Shown here: in pieces, positions 25,505 to 34,115 of the stretch
How positions within the stretch are numbered: position 1 is the first letter of the stretch
How the letters are laid out: every line of letters begins with the position of its first letter
NCBI RefSeq assembly: GCF_014212175.1
Contig: NZ_JACJVR010000019.1
Span: forward strand, 124,001-188,000
DNA from: Cohnella xylanilytica
Lineage (GTDB): Bacteria > Bacillota > Bacilli > Paenibacillales > Paenibacillaceae
Length of the DNA stretch: 64,000 nucleotides
Reading direction: 5' to 3'
Notes under the pieces: generated by a model
Seen by the model: the letters and a program-made list of their open reading frames with translations, nothing else
Databases searched by the model: none
Told to the model about the DNA's origin: nothing
Translations under genes and position numbers: made by a program

Positions 25505-26351
25505 GCGCGGCCCTCCCGGCCGCCGCCGGGTAGAACGCGGTAACGACGAAGCCGCCGGCGTTGTTGCCGGACAGCCGCCAGCCGGCTTCTCCCGCGCCGG
25601 GCACCGGCACCTCCGCGATGTCTTCCTCCGCGGGAACGCCATAGATCTCGTACGTCCCGGTGCCGTCCTCCGCGTAGAGATGACGGGTTCCGAAGGCATG
25701 CCGCCGCACGATCTCGGTATATTCCTCGAGACAGAGACCTTCTCTATCCATCAGCTCCGAATGAGGATAACCGACATAGCGATAATGCCACGGCTCGTCG
25801 GCGATGCCGGTCTTGTCCGTCTTGTCCGCGGAATAGCGCCGTATGAACCCGAACTTCGCCGCCAGCCGGCGGAATTCGGCGCAGACGCCTTCGTCCGGGA
25901 AGGACGGCGTCACGTAGTCGATGCCGGGCCGGTACAGCCCGACGTCGACCGCGAGCCCGGTCTGGTGCTCGCTCGCCCCGGGCAGCGCCACGTACCGGGC
26001 CGTGAAGGCTTCGCCGTTCTCCCGCACGGAGTCCGCGTACAGCTTCGCCTGCGCTTCCTTCGACCGATAGCCGCTGACGACGGCGATCGTCTCGCGGCCC
26101 CCGCACGCGTTCAGCAGCGCCGAGAGCCGCTGCAGGCAGGTCCGTTCGAGCCGAATCCGCGGCTCCTCCGGGCTCGAAGCCTGCCGGACGCCGAACGGCG
26201 TCACGTCGGCGAGCTTCGGCTCCGCCGATCGCACGGGGTGTCGGCTATTCACGAGCGCCAGATGCCCGGCATATTGATTTTCCCGTCCGAGTCGAACGGT
26301 CATTCTCTTCCCCGCCGCCGGCCTTCCTTCCATTACGATGAGCTCCCTCAT
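25497..26351 (-). CDS. vanXY: VanXY-type D,D-dipeptidase/carboxypeptidase
   Basis: A 284-residue zinc peptidase of the VanY/VanXY (M15) family. The SxHxxGxAxD zinc motif is at 127-136 (H129, D136) and the ExxH motif at 186-189 (EPWH). Such enzymes remove D-Ala-D-Ala dipeptides or the terminal D-Ala of precursors, so D-Ser-ended precursors prevail. No signal peptide or membrane anchor is seen, in line with cytoplasmic VanXY rather than VanY. The ATG overlaps the ligase stop by four bases. Confidence 0.9.
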   Translation of the reverse strand: MRELIVMEGRPAAGKRMTVRLGRENQYAGHLALVNSRHPVRSAEPKLADVTPFGVRQASSPEEPRIRLERTCLQRLSALLNACGGRETIAVVSGYRSKEAQAKLYADSVRENGEAFTARYVALPGASEHQTGLAVDVGLYRPGIDYVTPSFPDEGVCAEFRRLAAKFGFIRRYSADKTDKTGIADEPWHYRYVGYPHSELMDREGLCLEEYTEIVRRHAFGTRHLYAEDGTGTYEIYGVPAEEDIAEVPVPGAGEAGWRLSGNNAGGFVVTAFYPAAAGRAAHG

Positions 26352-27409
26352 GCTCTCGCCTCCCGCACGGCAGACTCGATCAACCGGTCCAGCAGCTCCG
26401 GGAAGCCGATCCCGGCCGCCCGCATCATGCTCGGGTACCGGCTCTTCGGCGTGAAGCCGGGAATCGTGTTCACCTCGTTGAACAGCAGCGTCCCGTCGTT
26501 GGCCAGGAACAGGTCGACCCGGGCCATGCCGCGGCAGCCGAGGACCTGGTAGATGTCCAGCGCGGTCCGGCGAACCCGCTCGGCCGTCTCGGGCGGGATG
26601 CGGGCCGGCAGATGGATGGCGGCCGTGTTCAGAGAGTACTTCTCGACCAAGTCGAAAAACTCGCCGCTAAGCTCGATCTCGTCGATCTCGCCCGTGACGG
26701 GCCGGCTGCCGCCGAGCACCGCGCACCCCAGCTCGAAGCCGTCGACGTGGCGCTCGACAACCGCCTTGCCGTCATGCAGCAAGGCCGCTTCGATCCCGGC
26801 GAGCAGCTCCTCGCGGTTATGCGCCTTCGTGATGCCGATCGAGGATCCCGACCGGGCCGGCTTCACGTAGAGCGGGAAGCCCCAACGCTCCGCGGCTTCG
26901 AGCGACTTGGCGGCCGGCTCCCCCGCCGATACCGTCAGGAACGGCGGGATGGCGATGCCCTCCGCTTGAACGATCGTTTTGGCCACGGACTTGTCCATGC
27001 AGATCGCGGACGACTGCGCATCGCAGCCGACGAACGGCAGGCCCGACAGCTCCAACAGCCCTTGCAGCGTGCCGTCTTCCCCGTTCTTCCCGTGCAGAAC
27101 CGGGAACGCGACGTCGAGCGCCGCGAACCGGTATTCCGTTCCCGTCAGCTCGATCAAGCCCTTCCGGTCCCGGCTCGGCGACAGAACGGCCGGAACGCAA
27201 CCCGGATGCGAGCTCCAGCGATCCTCTTCGATTCCGTCCGCGTCCCCTGGGTACCGGAACCACCTTCCGTCCCGGGTAATGCCGATCGCGACGACCTCGT
27301 ACTTGTCCCGGTCCAAATTCCTGATTACCGCCGCCGCGGACGACAACGAGACGTCATGCTCCGCCGAGCAGCCTCCGAACCAAACTCCTACCGTAAGCTT
27401 CTTCATCAT
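26348..27409 (-). CDS. vanG: VanG/VanC-type D-alanine:D-serine ligase
   Basis: A 353-residue ATP-grasp ligase. FGGCSAEHDVSL at the N-terminus, LHGKNGEDGT, YVKPARSGSSIG and RVDLFL…FNEVNTIPGFT are the family blocks. The omega-loop reads EKYSLNTAAIHLPA (256-269); EKY-type loops are typical of D-Ala-D-Ser ligases, whereas D-Ala-D-Ala ligases and D-Ala-D-Lac ligases differ there. The gene heads a three-gene overlapping operon with vanXY and vanT. Replacing terminal D-Ala by D-Ser lowers vancomycin affinity. GGAG lies eight bases before ATG. Confidence 0.9.
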   Translation of the reverse strand: MMKKLTVGVWFGGCSAEHDVSLSSAAAVIRNLDRDKYEVVAIGITRDGRWFRYPGDADGIEEDRWSSHPGCVPAVLSPSRDRKGLIELTGTEYRFAALDVAFPVLHGKNGEDGTLQGLLELSGLPFVGCDAQSSAICMDKSVAKTIVQAEGIAIPPFLTVSAGEPAAKSLEAAERWGFPLYVKPARSGSSIGITKAHNREELLAGIEAALLHDGKAVVERHVDGFELGCAVLGGSRPVTGEIDEIELSGEFFDLVEKYSLNTAAIHLPARIPPETAERVRRTALDIYQVLGCRGMARVDLFLANDGTLLFNEVNTIPGFTPKSRYPSMMRAAGIGFPELLDRLIESAVREARA

Positions 27410-27457
27410 GTCCCCGTCTCCTTGTTCATATGGATGAACTTAAGAATACCGGGCCGA

Positions 27458-27509
27458 CCTTACGATCTTTTGCAGACGAGTTTAGGAAAATCATAAGATT
27501 TGCTTACGA
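27458..27509 (-). promoter_or_regulatory. possible response-regulator boxes before the van operon
   Basis: TCGTAAG occurs twice on the minus strand (27503-27509 and 27459-27465), 44 bases apart or about four helical turns, upstream of the ligase gene. The spacing suits a tandem-binding response regulator; no vanRS genes are adjacent. Confidence 0.3.
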
Positions 27510-27540
27510 ATCTTTAGAATCGTCCGCCGAAAAAAAACAG

Positions 27541-27586
27541 TTGCGATTTTATCGTGTACTAAATATACTGTTTACATGATCTACAA
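27541..27586 (+). promoter_or_regulatory. promoter and TetR operator of the drr-type exporter
   Basis: TTGCGA (27541-27546), a 17-base spacer and TATACT (27564-27569) form a good promoter. The 23 bases 27564-27586 reappear with two mismatches, inverted, before the TetR gene at 30228-30250. One regulator therefore very likely covers the -10 region of both. Confidence 0.75.
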
Positions 27587-27612
27587 TTAAGTCGCGAAAA
27601 GGGAGAGTGGCC

Positions 27613-28506
27613 ATGAACAAGCATGCCATCGAAGTGAAGGGGCTTCGCAAAAGGTTCGGAAGCCAGATCGTTCTGGACGGAATCGACCTCGCGGTGGAGA
27701 CGGGAACGATCTTCGCGCTCCTCGGGCCGAACGGGGCCGGCAAGACGACGCTCATCAACATCCTCTCCACGCTGGTCGCCCCGGACGAAGGAACGGCCAC
27801 GGTCGCGGGCCGCGACGTCGTCAAGGAGAGGGACGAGGTGAAGCGGGCCATCAGCTTAACCGGTCAGTTCGCCGCCGTCGACGAAGCGCTGACCGCCGAG
27901 GAGAATCTGAACATGATCGCCCGGCTCTCGGGATTCAACTCCCGGGAAGCCCGCGCCCGGACCGCCGGCCTGCTGAAGCGCTTCGATCTGACCGCTTCCG
28001 CGAAGAAGCGGGTCAAGACGTATTCGGGCGGGATGCGCCGGCGCATCGACCTGGCCATCAGCCTCGTCGCCGAACGCCCGGTGCTGTTCCTCGACGAGCC
28101 GACGACCGGCCTCGACACCCTCAGCCGCAGGGCCCTGTGGGAGATCATCCTCGATCTGAAGAAGCAGGGCATAACCATCTTCCTCACGACGCAATATTTG
28201 GAGGAAGCCGATCAATTGGCCGACCGGATCGCGGTCATCGCGGGCGGACGGGTCGTCGCGAACGGAACCGCCGGCGAGCTGAAGGCTCGCGTCGGAGGCG
28301 AGGTGCTGGAGCTGATCGGAGGAGACGACGGCGTTCTGCGGACCGTTCCGACCGACGGAAGCATCCAGGACGTCCGGCGAACGCTAAGCGAGCTCGCCCT
28401 TCTGTATCCGCAGGATACGCGCGTCTCCATTCGCAAGCCGAGCCTGGACGACGTCTTCGTCGCCTTGACGACGACCGCCGGGTCCAAGGAGGTATCCGCC
28501 CGATGA
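27613..28506 (+). CDS. DrrA-type ABC transporter ATPase
   Basis: A 297-residue ATPase: Walker A GPNGAGKTT, signature YSGGMRRRIDLA, Walker B VLFLDEPTTGLD and the C-terminal extension ending SLDDVFVALTT that marks the DrrA (daunorubicin-resistance) subfamily. It drives export with the ABC-2 permease that overlaps its stop by four bases. ATG 27613 is chosen over GTG 27607 because GGGAG is then seven bases away. Confidence 0.92.
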   Translation: MNKHAIEVKGLRKRFGSQIVLDGIDLAVETGTIFALLGPNGAGKTTLINILSTLVAPDEGTATVAGRDVVKERDEVKRAISLTGQFAAVDEALTAEENLNMIARLSGFNSREARARTAGLLKRFDLTASAKKRVKTYSGGMRRRIDLAISLVAERPVLFLDEPTTGLDTLSRRALWEIILDLKKQGITIFLTTQYLEEADQLADRIAVIAGGRVVANGTAGELKARVGGEVLELIGGDDGVLRTVPTDGSIQDVRRTLSELALLYPQDTRVSIRKPSLDDVFVALTTTAGSKEVSAR

Positions 28507-29294
28507 GAACGACCGATTATTCCGCGCTGCAGCCCGCTTCTCTCGCGGCGACCAACGCCGTCTTCATCGGACGAAGCATCCGGCTCAGCCTGCGCAATGT
28601 CGAAGCCCTTATCATGGCGATCGTTCTTCCCGTCATGCTTATGCTGCTGTTCACTTACGTCTTCGGCGGCGCCCTCGATCCGGGCGGCGATTACGTCAAC
28701 TACGTCGTACCCGGCATCATCCTGCTCTGCGCGGGCTACGGCTCGGCCAGCACCGCCGTCGACGTGGCTACGGACATGACGAACGGCATCATCGACCGGT
28801 TCCGCACGATGCCGATCCGCAGCCTCGGCGTCGTCATCGGCCATGTCGCCGCCAGCCTGTTCCGCAATCTCGTCGCCACCGGCGTCGTCATCGGCGTCGC
28901 CCTGCTCCTCGGCTTCCGCCCTTCGGCGAGCTTCCTCGAATGGCTGGGAGCGCTCGGCCTCATCGCCTTGTTCATTCTCGTCCTCACCTGGCTGTACGCC
29001 GCCATCGGTCTCGTAGCGGGCACACCGGCCGCGGCTTCCGGCTACGGCTTCATCCTCTTGTTCCTCCCCTACCTGTCCAGCGCCTTCGTTCCGACGAATA
29101 CGATGCCGGGTTGGCTTCAGGGGGTGGCGGATCACCAGCCGATCACGCCGGTAATCGAGGCGATTCGAGGACTGCTCACGGACGGACCGGTCGGCAGCAA
29201 CGGCTGGCTCGCGGTCGGCTGGTGCGCGATCATTCTGCTTATCGCGTTCGTCTGGAGCTCGTGGGCGTTCCGCCGCAAAGCCGGCCGCCGCTGA
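28503..29294 (+). CDS. DrrB-type ABC-2 permease
   Basis: A 263-residue membrane protein with six helices and the ABC-2 signature region TNGIIDRFRTMPI, typical of drug exporters of the DrrB family; the later segment SSAFVPTNTMPGWLQ with HQPITPVIEAIRGLL is also diagnostic. It pairs with the preceding ATPase. Substrate unknown; the TetR regulator next door suggests induction by the exported compound. Confidence 0.92.
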   Translation: MRTTDYSALQPASLAATNAVFIGRSIRLSLRNVEALIMAIVLPVMLMLLFTYVFGGALDPGGDYVNYVVPGIILLCAGYGSASTAVDVATDMTNGIIDRFRTMPIRSLGVVIGHVAASLFRNLVATGVVIGVALLLGFRPSASFLEWLGALGLIALFILVLTWLYAAIGLVAGTPAAASGYGFILLFLPYLSSAFVPTNTMPGWLQGVADHQPITPVIEAIRGLLTDGPVGSNGWLAVGWCAIILLIAFVWSSWAFRRKAGRR

Positions 29295-29354
29295 GGCGCC
29301 GGGCGGGAAGACGGCTCGCAACGGCGCTGCGCCGACGCGTGACGGCGCATAAGC

Positions 29355-29385
29355 AAGAGGGGCCCGCCGGAAGCGAGCCCCTCTT
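29355..29385. terminator. bidirectional terminator
   Basis: AAGAGGGGC and GCCCCTCTT form a nine-base stem between the convergent permease and TetR genes, followed by a T-rich stretch on the plus strand. Confidence 0.75.
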
Positions 29386-29391
29386 CTATTC

Positions 29392-30186
29392 TTATTCTTG
29401 TCCCATCCGCCGCTTGCCCTCGATATAGAGCTCGATTCCGTCCAGAAGCCGGTCCAGACCGAATTCGAAGTCGTCGCCGATCGGGTTGTCGTCGCGGTTC
29501 TCTTCCGTATAAGCGCCGGAATGGACGATCGGACTCAAGTACGGATAGCGGTCCGGCCCGACAAGCTGCTTCAACGCTTCCGTATAACCTTGGCCGCTGA
29601 ACGACTCCGGGGAGGCCCCGGCCTGCACGGCCCTGTCCATGTCGCGCATGAGAATGCCGAAGTGGCGGGCGTACCCGCTCAGCAGGAGCACGAACGACAT
29701 CTTCTCGTATTCGCCGAGCGGCAAGTTCCGCATCGTCCGAAGTCCCCAATCCACGATCCGAAGATTTTTCGGCGTCAAGGGAACGCTCATGATCGGGATG
29801 TCGGCGAACCACGGCCGGTCCCTCATCACCTTGACGGAGGCGTGGACGAAATCCCGCATCTCTTCGCGCCATTCCGAATCGGGGCGCTCCGGGGGAATCG
29901 GGATGTCGCAGGCGGCGTCCTGCATGAGGATGAGCAGATCTTCCTTGCTGTTCACGTATCGGTACAGAGACATCGTCGTGAACCCGAGCGACTGCGCGAC
30001 CCGGCTCATCGACACCGCGCCGAGCCCGTCCTTGTCCGCGATCGCCATGGCGGCTTCGACGATCTGGGGGATGCTGAGCTCGCCCTTCGGCCCCCTCTTC
30101 GATTGCTTGATCTTCCCCCAGCTCAGCAAGACGCCGTTGGGAAGATTCTGCAAGGATGGATGATCTCGATCTTCGCCGTTCTCCAT
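29392..30186 (-). CDS. TetR-family regulator of the drr-type exporter
   Basis: A 264-residue regulator. A basic N-terminal tail (KIKQSKRGPKG) precedes the TetR helix-turn-helix (VSMSRVAQSLGFTTMSLYRYV, just before NSKEDLL). The C-terminal domain is of the TetR_C type found with drug exporters. Its own promoter and that of the exporter share a 23-bp near-identical operator, so it probably represses both. Confidence 0.88.
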   Translation of the reverse strand: MENGEDRDHPSLQNLPNGVLLSWGKIKQSKRGPKGELSIPQIVEAAMAIADKDGLGAVSMSRVAQSLGFTTMSLYRYVNSKEDLLILMQDAACDIPIPPERPDSEWREEMRDFVHASVKVMRDRPWFADIPIMSVPLTPKNLRIVDWGLRTMRNLPLGEYEKMSFVLLLSGYARHFGILMRDMDRAVQAGASPESFSGQGYTEALKQLVGPDRYPYLSPIVHSGAYTEENRDDNPIGDDFEFGLDRLLDGIELYIEGKRRMGQE

Positions 30187-30227
30187 AACACCGTTGCCCC
30201 CATCTTCTTCGAACTTTGTCGAATCAA

Positions 30228-30250
30228 TTGTATATCATATAAACAGTATA
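30228..30250 (-). promoter_or_regulatory. TetR operator at its own promoter
   Basis: Inverted copy of the exporter operator. On the minus strand TTGGCC, 17 bases and TATACT give the promoter, with the operator covering -10 and the start region exactly as at 27564. Confidence 0.7.
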
Positions 30251-30394
30251 GCACAAAAGAGTCTCAAGGCCAAATCGAGGCAGGCGGTTACCTCGACTTA
30301 AGTCGGACCCCGAACTTCCCCTGCGCAGGAGGCTGGCCCTTCCCCCATCGTGGTATCTTAGTAACATGAAGCTTAATAATGACGAGGTGACGTT

Positions 30395-30925
30395 ATGAGC
30401 ATGAACCGCAATGCCCTCGCCGGCCTTCTTCTGCTGGCGCTTGGAGTTCTGATCGCGTTCAAGGTCGACGGCAATTGGTCGTCGGGATCGATCTTCGAGC
30501 TCTTCTGGGCGACCCTGTTCGTAATCCCGGTAGGCGTCTTTTTCCATTGGCTGTACTTCTTCCTCGGCCAACGGGGAGTCGGCCTGCTCGTGCCGGGAGG
30601 CATCGTGCTGACGGTCGGCATCGTCTGCCAGATCGCCACCCTGTTCGACAGCTGGGACGTCATGTGGCCCGGCTTCATTCTCGCGGTCGCGGTCGGGTTG
30701 TTCGAGCTGTACTTGTTCGGCAGCCGCAACCGCTGGCTGATGATCCCGATCGGCATTCTGACGACGCTGTCGATGCTGTTCTTCCTCGTCTTCGGGATCG
30801 GCGCCCTTCTGGGGCATCTGTCCAGCCTGAAGCCGCTTCTCGTCCTCGGCCTCGTGGTCGCCGGGTTCGGCTTCCTCTTCCTGAGGAAGAAGGAGAACCC
30901 CGTCTTCCGCCAGCCTTGGGAATAG
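30395..30925 (+). CDS. small multispanning membrane protein
   Basis: A 176-residue protein with five or six predicted helices and short polar loops, starting LAGLLLLALGVLIAF and ending in a basic tail LRKKENPVFRQPW. The pattern resembles the membrane part of LiaF/DUF5668-type envelope-stress proteins, but the C-terminal LiaF domain is absent. No function can be assigned. GAGGTGA lies five bases before ATG. Confidence 0.7.
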   Translation: MSMNRNALAGLLLLALGVLIAFKVDGNWSSGSIFELFWATLFVIPVGVFFHWLYFFLGQRGVGLLVPGGIVLTVGIVCQIATLFDSWDVMWPGFILAVAVGLFELYLFGSRNRWLMIPIGILTTLSMLFFLVFGIGALLGHLSSLKPLLVLGLVVAGFGFLFLRKKENPVFRQPWE

Positions 30926-30945
30926 AACGGCTGACCAACCCAAAA

Positions 30946-30977
30946 CAAGCCCGTCTCCGGAATTGGAGACGGGCTTG
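30946..30977. terminator. bidirectional terminator
   Basis: CAAGCCCGTCTCC pairs with GGAGACGGGCTTG around six bases between two convergent genes. Confidence 0.75.
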
Positions 30978-31001
30978 CGGCGTTATAGGTCCCGCGTCGC
31001 G

Positions 31002-32972
31002 TTACGTCATGACGAACGTCGCCTTGCCGTTCACGAAGGCGACCGTATCTAAGTTGCCGTAGACCCACGTCTCGATCGTCTTGCCGTTCGCGGACGTGAC
31101 GCTCTTCCCCGACGGCGAGCCCCAGGCGAATTGAACCTGCTCCTTCGTCATGCCGCGGGAGACCTGCCCGGCCTTGATCTGCTTCCAGACGGATTCCGGC
31201 CACTTGTATTTCTTGTACGGATCGTAGTTCAAGAAGTATTCGCCGTCCGTCAACAATGCCGAAGCGAAGGACGAATTCATCGGATAGCTCTTGAGCGTAC
31301 GCCCCGCCCCCGTCTTGAATACGAACACGAAGCTGCCCGTATCGTCCGGCACGACGTCCGTTATCGTCACCTTCGAGAAGCGTTCCCACTCTTGGAAGGA
31401 GTTAACCCAGTAGGACCTGCCGATGAACTTGGCCAGGCTGCCCTGAGCCGCCTTCTTGACGAGTCCGGCGGTCTCGGCCGAGACGATCGTCATCTTGGCG
31501 GCGCCGAACTGGACGACCGCCTGCTTCCACTTGCCGTCCCACTGCACCTTGGCCCCGAACGCTTCGGTCAGCAGCGAAGCGGGAATCAGCATGCCGGCCT
31601 TATCCGCCAGCGGAGCGTTCTTGACCCGGATCGATCGGCCGTTCAGCTTGGCGTTCGCGTCTCCCGCCTTCAGCGACAGAGCCGTGTCGCCCACCTTCGC
31701 TTCGAGGCTCGAGCCCGAGACGGAGACGGTTCCTCCCAGAGCTCGCAGAACGGATTGAGCCGGAACGTAGACGACTCCGTTCGTCTGCTTCGCGTCCTTC
31801 AGGTTGTTGCGCAGGCTCGCGGAGATTCGAACCGTCTTCGAGGCTCCGCCCGAGACGACCGTGACGTCCGTCTCGCCGACGCCGGCCGCCTTCAGCGTTC
31901 CGTCCTTCTGAAGCCGAAGCAGATGCGGCTTCTCGATCCGGATGCTCGCTTCGGCGGCCGGCGCTTTGAGCTTCGCGCCGTTCGTATACGTCTTCAGAAT
32001 ATCGACGGTCAGCACGTCTCCTACGTACGGCTTCGCGTTCGAGACCGTTACGTCCAGGCGGCTCACGCTCGGAGCCTCGATATCGCTGACGGTCCCCTTG
32101 TCGTACCTCACCCAGCTTCCGTCAGACCGCATGGCGTAGAATCGCTCCGAATCCGGCATCGGCACCGTCTTGACGATTCCGCTAAGACCCGCGGCTTGTT
32201 CGGTCAGCCGCCAGCGATCCTGGTAATCCCCCGTTCTCCACACCGTGCCGTCTTGCCGCGCGACGAGCAGAATATCCGTCGGATCGCCGGGGGCATAGGC
32301 GATATGGACCGCGTCCCGGGCCACGGTCACCGGAAGGATTCGGCCGTCGTCGTCGAAGTTGCTAAGCTCGTAGACGACGACTTCGCCTCCGTCGTACCGC
32401 AAGGCGACCTTCTCGTCGAAGACCGCGATCGCCCGCACCGCTTCGGCGTTCGGAGCCGTGCCCATTTTCTTGAACGCCCCGTACTCGTTGGGATTCTCGA
32501 TCAGAATGTCCCCGCCCCGGGTCAACGCGCCCAGCTTACGCTTGCCGTAGCCGATGAACGCGACATCGTCAAGGCTGTCGACTCGCCCCTCCCTTGTCCA
32601 GACGGACCCGTCCGTCTTCAGCCAATATGGGCCGGCCGCCTGCTTGAATCCCGAATCGGCGGCGTTCACCGTATGGGGAGCTTGGGCGATGTTCCATTCG
32701 ATCCGCTTGCCGTCCTGGGTAACCCCCGTTCCGTCGAATTCGACTTCGCTCTCGAGCGAGACCTGAGCGACATGGCCCGGGGTATGGACGAGCCGATAAC
32801 CGTCGACCATCGTCCACATCGATCCGTCGCTCATCACGTACTCGTTGTCGCCCGCGAAATCCCGAATCTGAAGCTTGCCTTCTGCGGCGGCCGCATGGCC
32901 TGTCCCTCCGTGAACCGTCGCGGCGCCGGTCAACAGACCGACGGCCAATAGATACGATAACGCCTTTCTCAC
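31002..32972 (-). CDS. large secreted stalk-domain protein
   Basis: A 656-residue exported protein. GTG 32972 (VRKALSYLL) is chosen because AGAGAGG lies eight bases upstream and the signal peptide then starts properly; cleavage is likely after GHAAAA. Residues ~25-310 contain repeated beta elements with SDGSMWT/TDGSVWT/QDGTVWRT, like an RCC1- or propeller-type fold. Residues ~330-400 look Ig-like. Residues ~405-510 form a copper-amine-oxidase-type stalk (VVYVPAQSVLRALGG, MLIPASLLTEAFGAKVQWD). The last ~50 residues (GMTKEQVQFAWGSPSG) recall the SmpA/BamE fold. Role unknown; probably cell-surface. Confidence 0.75.
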   Translation of the reverse strand: MRKALSYLLAVGLLTGAATVHGGTGHAAAAEGKLQIRDFAGDNEYVMSDGSMWTMVDGYRLVHTPGHVAQVSLESEVEFDGTGVTQDGKRIEWNIAQAPHTVNAADSGFKQAAGPYWLKTDGSVWTREGRVDSLDDVAFIGYGKRKLGALTRGGDILIENPNEYGAFKKMGTAPNAEAVRAIAVFDEKVALRYDGGEVVVYELSNFDDDGRILPVTVARDAVHIAYAPGDPTDILLVARQDGTVWRTGDYQDRWRLTEQAAGLSGIVKTVPMPDSERFYAMRSDGSWVRYDKGTVSDIEAPSVSRLDVTVSNAKPYVGDVLTVDILKTYTNGAKLKAPAAEASIRIEKPHLLRLQKDGTLKAAGVGETDVTVVSGGASKTVRISASLRNNLKDAKQTNGVVYVPAQSVLRALGGTVSVSGSSLEAKVGDTALSLKAGDANAKLNGRSIRVKNAPLADKAGMLIPASLLTEAFGAKVQWDGKWKQAVVQFGAAKMTIVSAETAGLVKKAAQGSLAKFIGRSYWVNSFQEWERFSKVTITDVVPDDTGSFVFVFKTGAGRTLKSYPMNSSFASALLTDGEYFLNYDPYKKYKWPESVWKQIKAGQVSRGMTKEQVQFAWGSPSGKSVTSANGKTIETWVYGNLDTVAFVNGKATFVMT

Positions 32973-33045
32973 AAGGACGACCTCTCTCTGCATGATATAT
33001 AGTTCCTTCAGCCTATTCATTCGACAGATAGAGGGAAAATCCTTC

Positions 33046-33468
33046 CTATTCCGTCAGCGGTATCCGCGCCTCGTCCATGTGAAGCACGGTCCATCGGTGT
33101 CCGTCCGGATCGGCGAATCCGGCACCGTACATCCAGCCCTGCCGCTCGCGCGGCTCGCCGAAGACGAAGCCGCCGGCTTCCGCCGCCTTCCGGACGAGCT
33201 CGTCCACCTCTTCCCGGCTGCCGGCGTCGATGGAGAGCAGTACTTCGGCCGCCCTGCGGGCGTCGGCGACGGCATGCCCCGTGAACGCCAGGAACGTCGT
33301 CTCCGGGAACAGCATCACCAGAACCTTCGAGTCGCCGACGACAAGGCTCGCCGCCTCCTCGGTTCCGTTCGGGCACGGGTGGCAGGCGAATCCGAGGCTG
33401 TCGTAGAACTCCATGGAACGGCGGACGTTCCTTACCGGCAGATTGATCCATAGCTCCTTCGTCGTCAA
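33046..33468 (-). CDS. VOC-family (glyoxalase-like) protein
   Basis: A 140-residue protein of two beta-alpha-beta-beta-beta modules (LWINLPVRNVRRSMEFYDSLGF; YGAGFADPDGHRWTVLH). Members bind a metal or sequester small molecules, including bleomycin-type drugs. TTG 33468 has GGGAGGTG six bases upstream. The final metal-ligand position seen as Glu in many members follows HM-DE. Substrate unknown. Confidence 0.85.
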   Translation of the reverse strand: MTTKELWINLPVRNVRRSMEFYDSLGFACHPCPNGTEEAASLVVGDSKVLVMLFPETTFLAFTGHAVADARRAAEVLLSIDAGSREEVDELVRKAAEAGGFVFGEPRERQGWMYGAGFADPDGHRWTVLHMDEARIPLTE

Positions 33469-33626
33469 TGCGGGCACCTCCCGTATCGATCGGGTGGGTC
33501 GTCTCCCATCCGCTTCCGCCATTGTAACCGGATTCGGGCCCGTCCGTTTCTTCCGGATTGCGATCCTGCCCGGCGAAGGCCTATCGCGCGCGGAAGCCGC
33601 GTCCGGTCGGGCCGGCGCGGCTTCCC

Positions 33627-34031
33627 TCATGTCTCCAGGACGCTCTTCAACGTGCGCAAGTCGCTCTCCACGTTCCGGAAGACCATCGCGAACTCCCGGT
33701 CCGCCGCGTCCTCCGCCAGGAACACGGTGAAGATCACCTTGCTCCCGGTCCCGTCGGGAACGACCCGCGCGGGATTAAGCCTCTCCGGGCCCGTTCCCTT
33801 CCTCACGTAATGGTCCATGATTCCGTAAGGATTGCGCTCGGCGAACCGGAGCGTCATCTCCCCTTCCGTCGTCTCCAATCTCCATTCGCCATCCTCGCTC
33901 CTGCGAACCGAACGGCAGAAGGAAGTCGCCCACTCGGCGAAATTTTCCGGGTTCATTACGTATTCGTACACGTCTTCGGACCGGCGATCGATCTTCATCG
34001 TTACGATCTTCCACTGAATGCGTCCCGCCAT
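33627..34031 (-). CDS. SRPBCC-family (START-like) protein
   Basis: A 134-residue helix-grip protein starting IQWKIVTMKIDRRSEDVYEYVMNPENFAEW, the common start of polyketide-cyclase-like SRPBCC domains. Members bind hydrophobic ligands. AAGGAGAG precedes ATG. No catalytic residue can be singled out. Confidence 0.8.
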   Translation of the reverse strand: MAGRIQWKIVTMKIDRRSEDVYEYVMNPENFAEWATSFCRSVRRSEDGEWRLETTEGEMTLRFAERNPYGIMDHYVRKGTGPERLNPARVVPDGTGSKVIFTVFLAEDAADREFAMVFRNVESDLRTLKSVLET

Positions 34032-34115
34032 GCTCTCTTCTCTCCTTCGGAATGAAGTCCTATCCCAGTCTATTAGGACTTCCTTCCGTTCAATACTCCG
34101 AAGGGCGGGAAGACT

